Source of the DNA: Sandaracinaceae bacterium
GTDB lineage: Bacteria > Myxococcota_A > Polyangia > Polyangiales > Sandaracinaceae
Assembly (NCBI GenBank): GCA_040218145.1
Contig: JAVJQK010000074.1
Coordinates: 62,001-126,000, forward strand
Length of the DNA stretch: 64,000 nt
Direction of reading: 5' to 3'
Positions 49,458 to 58,365 of the stretch are shown piece after piece. Under the pieces are notes generated by a model. It made no database searches. It saw nothing but the letters and a program-made list of their open reading frames with translations, and was not told the DNA's origin. Made by a program: the position numbers and the translations under genes. Within the stretch, counting starts at the first letter, position 1, and every line of letters starts with the position of its first letter.

Positions 49458-51287
49458 TCACAGGAGCCGATCGACGGCCGCGCGGAGGCCGTCCGCCGTG
49501 ACGTCCTCGGGCGCCATCGCGGGCCCCGCCTGGATCTCGATCTTCGACCACACTCGCCGCGGCCACTTGGCGAAGGGCCTGCCCCCCGCGTGGCTGAAGA
49601 AGCTCCCCCACAGCCCCCGGAGCCCGACCGGCACCACGGGCGCGGGGCGACGCTCCAGGATCCGCTCCACGCCTGGCTTGAACACATCGAGCGCGCCGTC
49701 GCGGGTGAGCTTGCCCTCCGGGAAGATGCCGACGACCTCCCCGTCCTCGAGGGCCGCGTCGATCGCGTCGAGCGCCGCCTCGAGCCGGGTCGGGTCCTCG
49801 CCGCGCGGCGCGATGGGGATGGCGCGTACGGCGCGAAAGAAGGGCCGGAGCGGGCCGTCGTGGATCCGGTGGTCCATGACGAAGCGGATCGGGCGGCGGC
49901 AGAGCCCGCCGAGGACCAGCGCGTCGACGTAGCTCACGTGGTTGGCGACCACGACGGCCGGGCCGTGATCGGGCACCGCGTCGAGGCCGCGCGCACGCAC
50001 GCGGTAGAGCGCCCGCACGACGCCCGCGATGAGGAGCCGGAGCACGAAGTCGCGGGTGAGGGCGAGCGCGATCAGCGTGGCGACGCCGGAGAGCGCGGCC
50101 GTGGCCACGAGCAGCTGCGGCAGCGACAGGCCCAGGGCGCGCAGCGCGACCGCGAAGAGCGCCGCGCTCACCATGAACAGGGCGTTGAGGATGTTGTTCG
50201 CGGCCACCACGCGGGCGCGCTCCTCCGGCGCGCTGCGCTCCTGCATCAGCGCGTAGAGCGGCACGATGTAGAGGCCGCCCGCGAGTCCGAGGAGCGTCAG
50301 GTCGGCGCCCACGCGGAAGGGGACGTGCCCCGCCGCGGGCGCGGCCGCGATGGCGAGCGCGAGGTCGACGAGCAGCGCGGTCAGGGCCAGGGACGCGGGC
50401 GCGACGTGCCCGATCTCGATGCGGCCCCCGGTCAGCCGGTCGCTCGCGAGCGATCCCAGCCCGACGCCGACGGTGAAGAGCGCGAGCAAGACGGTGATGG
50501 TGTGGGCGTCCCCGCCGAGGTGGTCCGCGGCGATGAGCGGGAGCTGCGCGAGGAGCAGCGCGCCGAGGAACCAGAACCAGCTCGCCCCGACGATCGCCTT
50601 CCAGGCCGGACGGTTGGCGCGAGCCAGGCGCAGCGTGCACCACGTGCTGCGCGCGAGGTGGAAGTCGAGCGCGAGCCCGGGCGCGCTGGGCGGCGCGTCC
50701 GGGACCTGGCGCGCCGCGACGTAGCCCGCCGCCGCGATGACGAGCACGAGCGCGCTCAGCGCCACGGTCCCGACGCCGGGCAGCGCGATCACGAGGCCAC
50801 CGATCAGCGTGCCGCCGAGGATGGCCACGAAGGTCCCCATCTCGACCAGCCCGTTGCCCCGGACCAGCTCGTGCGCGCCGAGGTGCTGCGGCAGGATGCC
50901 GTACTTCACGGGCCCGAAGAACGCCGACTGCGCGCCCATGAGGAAGAGCGAGCCGAGGAGCAGCGGCAGGCTGCCGAGCTGGAAGCCGAGCACGGCGAGG
51001 CCCATCACGCCGACCTCGGTCAGCTTGAGCGCGCGCATGAGCCGCGCCTTGTCGAGCCGGTCGGCGAGCTGGCCCGCGAGGGCGGAGAAGAGGAAGAACG
51101 GCAGGATGAGCAGCGCGCTGGCCACGTTCACCAGCGCGTCGACGCTCAGCCCCGCGCGCGCCGCGCCGCCCAGGGTGACGGTGACGACCAGCGCGCTCTT
51201 GAAGACGTTGTCGTTGAACGCCCCGAGGAGCTGCGTGACGAAGAGCGGGGCGAAGCGGCGGCTGCGGAGGAGCATGCCCCCGTCCAT
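49458..51287 (-). CDS. MFS transporter (LplT-like) fused to PlsC-type acyltransferase
   Basis: A 609-residue protein. Residues 1-405 are a 12-helix MFS domain with FVTQLLGAFNDNVFKSALV, the LplT lysophospholipid flippase signature. Residues 425-609 are a 1-acyl-glycerophosphate acyltransferase domain with NHVSYVDA (HX4D), FFRAVRAIPI, FPEGKLTRDG and VPVGLRGLWGS. This resembles the first parts of the Aas-LplT fusion but lacks the acyl-ACP synthetase. It would bring lysophospholipid inward and reacylate it, repairing membranes. The start overlaps nothing upstream. Confidence 0.93.
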   Translation of the reverse strand: MDGGMLLRSRRFAPLFVTQLLGAFNDNVFKSALVVTVTLGGAARAGLSVDALVNVASALLILPFFLFSALAGQLADRLDKARLMRALKLTEVGVMGLAVLGFQLGSLPLLLGSLFLMGAQSAFFGPVKYGILPQHLGAHELVRGNGLVEMGTFVAILGGTLIGGLVIALPGVGTVALSALVLVIAAAGYVAARQVPDAPPSAPGLALDFHLARSTWCTLRLARANRPAWKAIVGASWFWFLGALLLAQLPLIAADHLGGDAHTITVLLALFTVGVGLGSLASDRLTGGRIEIGHVAPASLALTALLVDLALAIAAAPAAGHVPFRVGADLTLLGLAGGLYIVPLYALMQERSAPEERARVVAANNILNALFMVSAALFAVALRALGLSLPQLLVATAALSGVATLIALALTRDFVLRLLIAGVVRALYRVRARGLDAVPDHGPAVVVANHVSYVDALVLGGLCRRPIRFVMDHRIHDGPLRPFFRAVRAIPIAPRGEDPTRLEAALDAIDAALEDGEVVGIFPEGKLTRDGALDVFKPGVERILERRPAPVVPVGLRGLWGSFFSHAGGRPFAKWPRRVWSKIEIQAGPAMAPEDVTADGLRAAVDRLL

Positions 51288-51382
51288 CGCCAGCCCCGTG
51301 CCAGCGAGCGCTCAGGCGCCGAGCGTGACGCCCGAGCGCGCGGCGTACATCTCGTGCACGCCGCGTGCGCATCCGGTGTCTG

Positions 51383-52195
51383 TCAGCTGTCGCCGCCGCC
51401 GGAGAGCTCGTTCTCGAGCCCGGAGAGGTCGGGGAGCTCCTCGAGGTTCGGCAGCACGATGATCTCGATGCGGCGGTTCTGCGCGCGGCCCTCGTCGTCG
51501 GCGTTGGAGGCCACGGGCTGGGTGTCGGCGTAGCCGGCGGCCGCCAGGCGCTCGGCGTTCATGCCGTGCTCGGAGAGGAAGCGCACGACCGCGACGCCGC
51601 GCGACGCCGACAGCTCCCAGTTGCTGTCGTAGCGGCTCCGGCGGCCGACCGGGACGTTGTCGGTGTGGCCCGCGACGAGGAAGTTGCGGTTCGGGACCTG
51701 GCCGAGCACGCCCGCGACGCGCTCCAGGGTCTCGTAGGCCGCCTCGCGCAGCTCGGCCCGGCCGCTGTCGAAGAGCACGTTCTCCGGCAGCTCCACGACC
51801 ATGTTGCCGCGCACGATGCGCACCCGGAGCTGCCCCGCGGCCACCATGTCGCGGAACTGACGGGCCATCGCCCGGAGCGACGCGAGCCGCTGCTCGTTCG
51901 CGCGCTCTCGCGCCCGGGCCGCCTCGAGCTCCGCCTGCAGCTGGGTCCGCACGGAGCTGAGGTCGCTCATGTCGCGCCCCTGCGCCTCGAGCAGGCCGCG
52001 CAGCTCACCGTTCTCCGCCTGGAGCGTGTCGATGCGCGCGTTGGCGTCCCGCAGGTCGGCCTGCGTCTGCTCGTGCTCCGACTGGAGCTGGTTGTAGTCG
52101 GTCTCCCAGTCCCGTCCGCAGCCGGCGGCCGAGAGGAGGAGCGTGGCGAGCATCGCCGTGCCGAGCAGGTTCGTCGCGAGCATGTGAGTGCGCAT
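51383..52195 (-). CDS. OmpA/MotB-family peptidoglycan-binding lipoprotein
   Basis: A 270-residue lipoprotein (lipobox SAAGC). After the signal comes a coiled coil (YNQLQSEHEQTQADLRDANARIDTLQAENGELRG, through ARERANEQRLAS) and a C-terminal OmpA domain with VLFDSGRAELREAAY, GHTDNVPVG, LSASRGVAVVRFL, AAGYADTQPVASN and NRRIEI. It would tie the outer membrane or a complex to peptidoglycan. Start at ATG 52195; ATG 52183 is an alternative. It diverges from the PilZ gene by 54 bases. Confidence 0.91.
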   Translation of the reverse strand: MRTHMLATNLLGTAMLATLLLSAAGCGRDWETDYNQLQSEHEQTQADLRDANARIDTLQAENGELRGLLEAQGRDMSDLSSVRTQLQAELEAARARERANEQRLASLRAMARQFRDMVAAGQLRVRIVRGNMVVELPENVLFDSGRAELREAAYETLERVAGVLGQVPNRNFLVAGHTDNVPVGRRSRYDSNWELSASRGVAVVRFLSEHGMNAERLAAAGYADTQPVASNADDEGRAQNRRIEIIVLPNLEELPDLSGLENELSGGGDS

Positions 52196-52249
52196 GGGGC
52201 CGTTCGTAAATCGGTCGGGGTGCGCGATGCAAGGTGTAAGCTCGAACGC

Positions 52250-52591
52250 ATGGGGGACGAGCGGCGGCAAGCCAGGCGGTACGCGTTGTGGATCCCGGTG
52301 CAGGTGCAGGCCGGGGACGACGTGCAGATGCTCGCGGTGAGCAAGAACATCAGCTGGGGCGGCGTCCTGGTGATCGCGGGCGCGTCGCTCGAGGCGGGCG
52401 AGCGCGTGCACATGACCTTGCAAGTGCCCGGGGAAGACGCGCGCGAGCTGGCGGGCGAGATCATCCGGGTCGAGCCGAACGAAGAAGACCCGGACGGGCT
52501 CTGGCGCTACCGGCTCGCGGTCCGCTTCGACGAGACCGTCTCCGACCTCGAGCCGGCGTTCGAGCGGCTCGAGGGCAAGGCGCCGCTCTGA
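52250..52591 (+). CDS. PilZ domain protein (c-di-GMP receptor)
   Basis: A 113-residue single-domain protein. The c-di-GMP signature is present: RRQARRYALW (RxxxR) near the start and NISWGGVLV (N/DxSxxG) near residue 35. The remaining strands form the PilZ barrel (MTLQVPGEDARELAGEIIRVEPN). It should bind cyclic di-GMP and act by protein contact. In myxobacteria such proteins affect motility and exopolysaccharide. It diverges from the OmpA lipoprotein gene, and its stop abuts the UspA stop. Confidence 0.9.
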   Translation: MGDERRQARRYALWIPVQVQAGDDVQMLAVSKNISWGGVLVIAGASLEAGERVHMTLQVPGEDARELAGEIIRVEPNEEDPDGLWRYRLAVRFDETVSDLEPAFERLEGKAPL

Positions 52592-53038
52592 TCAGCGCTG
52601 GCTGACGGGCTCCGCCGGGACCACGAGCAGCGGGCGATCGATCCGGCGGAAGAGGGACTTGGCCACGCTGCCCGCGAACAGCTCCGCCAGGCGGCCGCGG
52701 CGCTGGGCGCCGATGACCACCACGTCGGCCTCGAGCTTCTGCGCCATCGCGACGATCTCCTCCACCGCGGGGCCCTGCACGCAGAGCGCCTCCACGTCGA
52801 GCTCGGGCCGCAGCGCGTCGGCGAGCGCCTGGGTCGCGCGGTGCGCCTCGCGCAGCTCCGCCGCGACGTCGTCCCGCACCGACTGCGGCCCGGGCTCCCA
52901 GCCGACCCACTCCGGGTCGGCCGGCGCGACGTGAAGCAGCGTCAGCCGGCCCCCCGAGAGGCGGGCGAGCGTGGCCGCCTGGGCGAGCACGGCGGCGGTG
53001 ACGTCGGAGTGGTCGACGCAGGCGAGGACGCGTTCCAT
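52592..53038 (-). CDS. Universal stress protein UspA family
   Basis: A 148-residue protein with a Rossmann-like alpha/beta fold. It begins RVLACVDHSDVTAAVLAQA, contains LEADVVVIGAQRRGRLAELFAGSVAKSLFRRIDRPLLVVP, which has the Gx2Gx9G(S/T) ATP-binding pattern of UspA/MJ0577-type proteins (G-RRG-GSV). It is expected to be a cytosolic dimer raised in stress or stationary phase. It ends at the stop of the PilZ gene and diverges from the exchanger gene by 76 bases. Confidence 0.93.
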   Translation of the reverse strand: MERVLACVDHSDVTAAVLAQAATLARLSGGRLTLLHVAPADPEWVGWEPGPQSVRDDVAAELREAHRATQALADALRPELDVEALCVQGPAVEEIVAMAQKLEADVVVIGAQRRGRLAELFAGSVAKSLFRRIDRPLLVVPAEPVSQR

Positions 53039-53114
53039 CGCGCATCACATAAACGCGGCGCGAGCCACGTCACGCGATGTGCTGCTATGGTCGGCGCCCC
53101 GAGAGGAGGCACTG

Positions 53115-54326
53115 GTGGCGGGCGGCGGCGGCGGAGAAGGAAACGGTTGGATCTGGATCCTCGTGGCGGGCGTGGCCCTCTGCGGCGCGGGCTACGGCCT
53201 GGAGCTCGCGGAGCTGGGCCCGCACTGGGCCTCTGTGGCCTGCCTCGCGGTCGGTGGCCTCGCGGTGGTCTTCGGCTCCGTCGAGGCGATGATCAAGAGC
53301 GTCGAGGGCGTGGGCAAGCGGCTGAACTGGAACCAGTTCGTGGCCGGCACCATCGCGGGCCTCGCCAGCAACCTGCCCGAGATCGTCATGCTCGGGTTCG
53401 TGGTCGCGGCCGCTCCGCGGGTGGCGTTCGTCGTCGTCACCCTCACGCTCCACGTCAACGCGCTGACCTTCGGCGTCTACAGCGGGCTGCTGCCGCGGGA
53501 CGAGAGCGGCGGGGCGCGGCTCCCGGCGGCGCTCGTGAAGATCAGCACCGACCTCTACGCCGCGGGCGGAGGCGTCTTCCTGGCCACGGGCTCGCTCATG
53601 CTCGTGATGAAGGTCTTCTCGACCGACGACCATCGCGGGAGCGGGCTCGGCCCGTGGGACCTCGTGGTGATCGGCGTCTGCCTCCTCGCGGTGCAGGTCG
53701 TGGCCACCACCCAGATGGTGAAGCGCTTCAGCAAGGACGAGGACGCGCAGGACGCGCCGCCTCCCGAAGAGCCGCCTCCCGAAGAGAAGCTGGGCGAAGA
53801 CACGCCCCCGGAAGAAGCGCCGCCCTCCTGGGCCTCGATCGCGGGCTGGGGGGTGCTGTCGGCCGTGACGTCGCTCCTGGGCGGGCACGCGGTGGGCGAC
53901 TTCGCGGACGCGCTGGTGAGCGGGCTCGAGGCGGCCGGCTACCCGGAGATGATCGGCGCCATCATCCTGAGCATCTTCGCGGGCGCGGGCGCGTACGTGA
54001 TGATCGCGAGCGCGCACTTCAAGGGCATGTACGACGTGGCGCTCGCGGGCGTGTCGGGCTCCATCACGCAGGTGCCGTTCCTCGTCTTGCCCGCGGTGAT
54101 GCTCCTCATCGGCGTCTTCTCGCTGACGGGCCTCGTCCCCGCGCTGCCGGACGGGGTGGCGCTGCCCATCGACCTCGAGACGACGAGCGTCGTGCTGCTC
54201 GCGTTCCCGCCGATGCTCATCCTGTGGAAGAGCGTGCAGGACGACGGGAAGGTGAACTGGGTCGAGACGGCGGGCATGGTCTCGGTGTTCGGCCTCGTCA
54301 TCTACTTCCTGGCCAAGCACGGGTGA
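53115..54326 (+). CDS. CaCA-superfamily cation exchanger, divergent second repeat
   Basis: A 403-residue membrane protein starting at GTG 53115, which has GGAGG 6 bases before. It has two sets of about five helices separated by an acidic Pro/Glu loop (PPPEEPPPEEKLGED). The first alpha repeat carries ASNLPEIVMLGF, the GxxPE ion-binding motif of Ca/Na exchangers. In the second repeat the motif region reads IFAGAGAYVMIASAHFKGMYDVALAGVSGSITQVPF and lacks the usual acidic residue. Substrate may be Ca, Na or another cation with altered coupling. The stop overlaps a possible GTG start of the next gene. Confidence 0.83.
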   Translation: MAGGGGGEGNGWIWILVAGVALCGAGYGLELAELGPHWASVACLAVGGLAVVFGSVEAMIKSVEGVGKRLNWNQFVAGTIAGLASNLPEIVMLGFVVAAAPRVAFVVVTLTLHVNALTFGVYSGLLPRDESGGARLPAALVKISTDLYAAGGGVFLATGSLMLVMKVFSTDDHRGSGLGPWDLVVIGVCLLAVQVVATTQMVKRFSKDEDAQDAPPPEEPPPEEKLGEDTPPEEAPPSWASIAGWGVLSAVTSLLGGHAVGDFADALVSGLEAAGYPEMIGAIILSIFAGAGAYVMIASAHFKGMYDVALAGVSGSITQVPFLVLPAVMLLIGVFSLTGLVPALPDGVALPIDLETTSVVLLAFPPMLILWKSVQDDGKVNWVETAGMVSVFGLVIYFLAKHG

Positions 54327-54355
54327 GAACGCCGCCGCTCGGGCGTAGTCGAGCC

Positions 54356-54976
54356 GTGCCGCGACCCAGCATCGCTCTGCTCCTGCTCCTCGCCTCCGCG
54401 TCGAGCGTCCGCGCGCAGGAGGTCCCGGAGGCGCCTGCGAGCGTGGAGCTGCGCCCGGCGCGGGTGCGATTTCGGGCGAACCTCGAGGGGCTCGACGTCC
54501 TGTATCTGCCGGACCCCACCCTCGACGACGCGCTGTCGGTGCGGCTCGGGGCGCCGTCGCGCTACCAGCTCCTCTGCCGCGCGCCTTGCGATCGCGATCT
54601 GCCGCAGACCCACCTGGGGCTCGCCGTGCGGCGGGGCGCGCAGCTCGTCCGGTTCGACGACCCGCTCGGCGTGGACGGCCCCACCGGGGTCCGCCTGACC
54701 TGGCGCGACCGCGCGCCCGAGCGCGAAGCCGGCCTGGTGATCCTGCTCGCCGGCGTCCCCTTCGCCGTCGGCGGCGGCCTCGGTCTCTCCCTGATCGGCC
54801 TGACCGAGCCAGACGGCGACGCGTACTACGCCAGCGGCGCCGCGGTCGGCGGCGCGCTCCTCGCAGGCGCCTTGATCGCGGGCCTCGTGCTCCTCCTCGC
54901 CGACGACGACGCCGCCTTCGCCGTCACCCCGCTCCCCGACGCCCCCGCCCACCTCTACAGCCCCGAATGGCGCTAA
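54356..54976 (+). CDS. Exported protein with two C-terminal helices
   Basis: A 206-residue protein. GTG 54356 starts a good signal peptide (IALLLLLASASSVRAQ); GTG 54323, overlapping the exchanger stop, is an alternative. The mature N-terminal 100 residues are beta-rich with a Cys pair (LLCRAPCDRD) resembling PEGA-like surface domains, then two glycine-rich hydrophobic helices (LVILLAGVPFAVGGGLGLSLIGL, GGALLAGALIAGLVLLLA) and an acidic, Pro-rich tail. Likely anchored in the inner membrane with the globular part outside. No family recognised. Confidence 0.75.
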   Translation: MPRPSIALLLLLASASSVRAQEVPEAPASVELRPARVRFRANLEGLDVLYLPDPTLDDALSVRLGAPSRYQLLCRAPCDRDLPQTHLGLAVRRGAQLVRFDDPLGVDGPTGVRLTWRDRAPEREAGLVILLAGVPFAVGGGLGLSLIGLTEPDGDAYYASGAAVGGALLAGALIAGLVLLLADDDAAFAVTPLPDAPAHLYSPEWR

Positions 54977-55066
54977 GGGGACGGTGTTCGGTTGTTAAGT
55001 TCTGCCCCGCAAACATTGCGCACGCAAACTTTGCATAGCACAAGTTAACAACCGAACACCGTCCCC
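54977..55066. mobile_element. 90-bp REP/MITE-like hairpin element
   Basis: Two perfect 22-base inverted arms (54977-54998, beginning GGGGACGGTGTTCGGTTG, and 55045-55066) flank 46 bases whose halves also partly pair, giving 37 of 45 matched positions across the palindrome. The sequence is clearly AT-richer than its surroundings (TTAAG, AAACATTG, ACTTTGC). It sits between convergent genes. Such GGGGACGGTGTT hairpins are typical of REP-associated (RAYT) or MITE-type non-autonomous elements; no transposase is in the window. It may also terminate both transcripts. Confidence 0.7.
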
Positions 55067-55108
55067 TGGTCACCTCCTGGGGGTACGCGAGGGGAGATCT
55101 CGGTCGAG

Positions 55109-56767
55109 TCAGGGGAGGCGGGCTTCGTTGCAGCCGGGGCGGAGGATCGAGCCCTGGCCGACGGGGCGCACCTCGACGCGGCGGTTGGCGCGGCGGCCGA
55201 GGCGCGTCTGGTTGTCGTCGACGGGGTAGGCCTCGCTGCAGCCGGAGCCCGCGAGCCGGCTCGGGTCGATGCCGTGGCGCTCGAGCCAGCGCATGACCCG
55301 CCGCGCGCGATGGCGGCTGAGGATCTCGTTGTCGGGCTCGCTGCCGCGGAAGTCGGCGTGGCCCTCGACCACGACCTGCGCGCCGGGGTTGTCCAGGAGG
55401 TACTGCCGCGCCTCACGCAGCGCCGCCATCTGACTCGGACGCAGCGCGTAGCTGCCCTCCTCGAACAAGATCTGCGTGCCCATCGGCGGCGGCGCCTGGG
55501 GCGGAGAGCCCAGCTCGGGCTCCGGCGCGCGCTCCGGCTCGGTCGGGTCCTCACACACCGGACAGCCGGTGCACTCGGGGCGCGGCGCGAGCGCGACGCC
55601 AGGCTCGCTCGGGCAGCGATCCGTCTCGTCGGGCGCGCCGTCGTCGTCGAAGTCGGCCTCGGGGCAGCCGTCCTCGTCACCGAGCCCGTCCATGTCCTCC
55701 GCCCGGTCCGGGCAAGCGTCGTCGCCGTCGAGGATGCCGTCGCCGTCGTTGTCCGGGTCGGGGCAGCCGTCGTCGTCGGAGAAGCCGTCGGCGTCCTCCG
55801 GCTCGTCAGGGCACGTGTCGACGTCGTCGGTCAGGCCGTCCTCGTCGCGGTCGCCCGGGGGCTGCTCGCCCGGGGTCGCGTAGCCGAGGCTGAAGATCGC
55901 GCGGAAGTCCCCCGCGCCGTAGCCGCGCTGAAGCCCGGTCCCCGCCGCGGCGCCCACGGTGAGCCCCTCGACCGGATGCACCTGCAGGCCGAGCACGCCC
56001 TCGATGGGGGTCAGCTGCGCGGCGCCGAAGTCGAACAGCGAGGTCGCGCCCCAGCTCTCGGCCGTGATGTCGAGCACGCCGGGAACCACGCCCACCGCGG
56101 CGCCGAGTCCCCAGGTCAGCTCGCTGCGCACCTCGAGGCTGCCGCCGAAGTCCTGCCGCTCGCGGATCAGCACGCCCGCGTTGCCGGTGAACCGGAAGAC
56201 GTCGTCCGCCCGGACCTCCACGAGCAGCTCCGGCTGGAAGGTCCAGCTCTCCTCGCCCGCGAAGCGGCTCTGGAAGCGCGCGGCCCGCGCGGTGGGCGCG
56301 GTGGCGGTGGCCTGGAGCGAGATGGCGAGCGCGTCGTCCTCCTCGCCGAAGAGCCGGCCGCGCACGCCGAAGCCGAGGTCGCCGAGGCTGGTGCCGTCCG
56401 CGCGCGGCTGCCCGTCGACGAGCTGCCCCTCCATCACGAGGTTCACCGGCACGTGCGCGTAGAGCACCAGGCGGTCGAAGAGCCCGAAGCTGGCCCCGAC
56501 CTGCGCGGCGAGCAGGTGCTCCACGATCGCGGCCGACTCCGATCCCGGGTCGCTCCCGCGCAGCTGGAAGACCAGCGGGTTGAGCGCGTAGTCCACGTCG
56601 AGGCGAACGCCGAACGAGAGGTGCCCGAGGTCGTTGGGCCGCGACAGCGCGAAGCCGTCACGCGGCGTCTCGGCCATCCGGTATTGATCCAACCGTATGC
56701 TCTGCGCTTCGACCGGCGACGCCACGAGCGCCGCCAGCACCAGACACGACCACGTCCCCGCCCTCAT
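55109..56767 (-). CDS. OmpA-family protein with thrombospondin type 3 repeats
   Basis: A 552-residue secreted protein (signal VLAALVASPVEAQ). Residues 30-320 are a beta-barrel-like domain; residues 325-420 carry about five TSP3-type Ca-binding repeats (DRDEDGLTDDVDTCPD, DPDNDGDGILDGDDACPD, DFDDDGAPDETDRCPS); then comes a Cys-rich linker (CTGCPVC) and a C-terminal OmpA domain (LFEEGSYALRPSQMAAL, VVEGHADFRGSE, LSRHRARRVMRWLERHG, GRRANRRVEV). It should sit in the outer membrane and bind peptidoglycan. It converges with the upstream genes across the hairpin element. Confidence 0.93.
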   Translation of the reverse strand: MRAGTWSCLVLAALVASPVEAQSIRLDQYRMAETPRDGFALSRPNDLGHLSFGVRLDVDYALNPLVFQLRGSDPGSESAAIVEHLLAAQVGASFGLFDRLVLYAHVPVNLVMEGQLVDGQPRADGTSLGDLGFGVRGRLFGEEDDALAISLQATATAPTARAARFQSRFAGEESWTFQPELLVEVRADDVFRFTGNAGVLIRERQDFGGSLEVRSELTWGLGAAVGVVPGVLDITAESWGATSLFDFGAAQLTPIEGVLGLQVHPVEGLTVGAAAGTGLQRGYGAGDFRAIFSLGYATPGEQPPGDRDEDGLTDDVDTCPDEPEDADGFSDDDGCPDPDNDGDGILDGDDACPDRAEDMDGLGDEDGCPEADFDDDGAPDETDRCPSEPGVALAPRPECTGCPVCEDPTEPERAPEPELGSPPQAPPPMGTQILFEEGSYALRPSQMAALREARQYLLDNPGAQVVVEGHADFRGSEPDNEILSRHRARRVMRWLERHGIDPSRLAGSGCSEAYPVDDNQTRLGRRANRRVEVRPVGQGSILRPGCNEARLP

Positions 56768-56820
56768 CGCGCCGGAGTATGGATCAGAACGCTCTGCGGC
56801 GAGACTTTTCCACGGGATCC

Positions 56821-57723
56821 CTACATCAAGACGCCGTTGTCCCCCGGGGTGATCATCGGGGGCAGGTCGGTCTCGCCGATGCGCTGACGCGCGTTGACGT
56901 CGATCATCCGGCTGATCGCGCTCAGCGGCAGGCCGTTGAAGAACATCGTGAACGGGTCCTCGAGCACCCGGCCCGCCTCCGCGATGAGGAAGAAGCCGAT
57001 GCAGACCAGGAGGTTCACCGGCACCGTCCACCAGCCCAGCTCCTCCACGACCGAGAGCGGGAAGAGCACCGCGTAGAACTGCACCAGCCGCGTCGCGAGC
57101 AGGCCGTACAGGGGCGGCATGGGCGTCTTCTTGATGCGCTCGCAGCCGCCCTGGATGTTGATCAGCTCGCGCAGCGTCGTGTCGAGCGACTGCAGCCGGA
57201 AGTCGTTCAGCGCGCCGTCCGCGTTCATCTCCACGAGGTCGTCGAGCTGCCGCGCGAGCAGCGCGTGGGTCAGGTTGCTCTCCTCGCGCAGCGCGGCCTC
57301 GTCGTCCTGGAGCATCGCGGTGACCTCCTCGTCCGCGAACGGATCCTGCTGGCGGAGGAGGCAGCGCAGCGCGTGCACGTAGGCCACGTGTCGGCGCACG
57401 AGCCGCCGCCGCAGCCCGTCGTCCTGCACGTACGACGCGATCTGGGAGGCCCAGTGCCGCGACTCGTTGATCATGCGGCCCCAGAGCTTCCGTCCCTCCC
57501 ACCATCGGTCGTACGCCGAGTTGGTCCGGAAGCTGACGAAGATGCCGAGCGCCGCGCCGACGACGGCGAGCGGCAACGTGGGCAAGTCCAGGTAGGTCTG
57601 GTCGTAGACCTCGTACGCCGCCGCCACCGCGGCGCCCGCTCCCAGGAACAAGAGCGAGCTGCGCCACTGCCAGAGGAAGACGATGCGGGTGAAGACGAAG
57701 CCGCGGTTCGTGGAGACGATCAC
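56821..57723 (-). CDS. Bestrophin-family anion channel (UPF0187)
   Basis: A 300-residue protein with four hydrophobic segments. The family signature FRTNSAYDRWWEGRKLWG is intact, followed by RHVAYVHALRCLLRQ, IQGGCERIKKTPMPPLYG and EDPF. Bacterial bestrophins are pentameric ion channels (anion or, in KpBest, cation selective) in the inner membrane. Starts at GTG 57723. It is divergent from the MOSC gene by 26 bases, and both are single genes. Confidence 0.9.
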   Translation of the reverse strand: MIVSTNRGFVFTRIVFLWQWRSSLLFLGAGAAVAAAYEVYDQTYLDLPTLPLAVVGAALGIFVSFRTNSAYDRWWEGRKLWGRMINESRHWASQIASYVQDDGLRRRLVRRHVAYVHALRCLLRQQDPFADEEVTAMLQDDEAALREESNLTHALLARQLDDLVEMNADGALNDFRLQSLDTTLRELINIQGGCERIKKTPMPPLYGLLATRLVQFYAVLFPLSVVEELGWWTVPVNLLVCIGFFLIAEAGRVLEDPFTMFFNGLPLSAISRMIDVNARQRIGETDLPPMITPGDNGVLM

Positions 57724-57749
57724 GGCGCGATGATACGCTCGCCAGCGCG

Positions 57750-58259
57750 GTGGCCGAAGCTCGGATCGTCGACCTCATCGCCCACGTGCCCCAGGTGGGC
57801 CGCCTCGACTGGATCGGCGTCCGGCCCGAGCGCGCGGCCACGGTCGTGCGCCTCGACTCCGCCACGCTGCTCGAAGGCCGCGGGCTCGAGGGAGACCGCG
57901 CGAGTCGGCGCGCGGGCGGCAAGCGCCAGGTGTCTCTCTTCCAGGCGGAGCACCTCGAGGTCCTCGCCCGGTTGATGCGCCGCGCGGCGATCGATCCCGC
58001 GCTCCTGCGCCGCAACCTCGTCGTGTCCGGCGTCAACCTCCGCGCCCTCGCCCGCGCGCGCTTCCGGGTGGGGGAGGCGCTGCTCGAGGGCACGGGCGAG
58101 TGCCACCCGTGCTCGAAGATGGAGGAGGCCCTCGGCGACGGAGGGTACGCGGCGATGCGCGGTCACGGCGGGATCCTCGCCCGCGTCCTGGAGGGCGCGC
58201 CGATCACCGTGGGCGACGAAGTACGCATCGCGCCTTTCGAGGTGGGGCCAGGCGTCTAA
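57750..58259 (+). CDS. MOSC domain protein
   Basis: A 169-residue protein with the C-terminal half of molybdenum cofactor sulfurase. The catalytic cysteine motif GECHPCSKMEE is present (two Cys), along with RRNLVVSGVNLRAL and GGHGGILA-type loops. MOSC proteins transfer sulfur to molybdenum or handle hydroxylamine-type adducts (YiiM/YcbX). It starts at GTG 57750 and is transcribed alone, divergent from bestrophin. Confidence 0.87.
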   Translation: MAEARIVDLIAHVPQVGRLDWIGVRPERAATVVRLDSATLLEGRGLEGDRASRRAGGKRQVSLFQAEHLEVLARLMRRAAIDPALLRRNLVVSGVNLRALARARFRVGEALLEGTGECHPCSKMEEALGDGGYAAMRGHGGILARVLEGAPITVGDEVRIAPFEVGPGV

Positions 58260-58365
58260 ACGGGGGTGAGACGGGCCGTGGGTCCGTGGTATTCGTAGGC
58301 CGCCGAAGAACGGGGGAGCGTGAAGGGTGCGGCGCTTCTCCCCGTCCGACCGGCGTGGAGGACGC

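Noticed and set aside
48960-51533. 857-residue plus-strand open frame
   Set aside because: Opposite to the LplT-PlsC fusion, which has clear motifs; the plus-strand translation is repetitive Arg/Glu/Gly.
54977-55066. CDS or insertion-sequence remnant with transposase
   Set aside because: No open frame of useful length and no transposase motif; only a hairpin element is supported.
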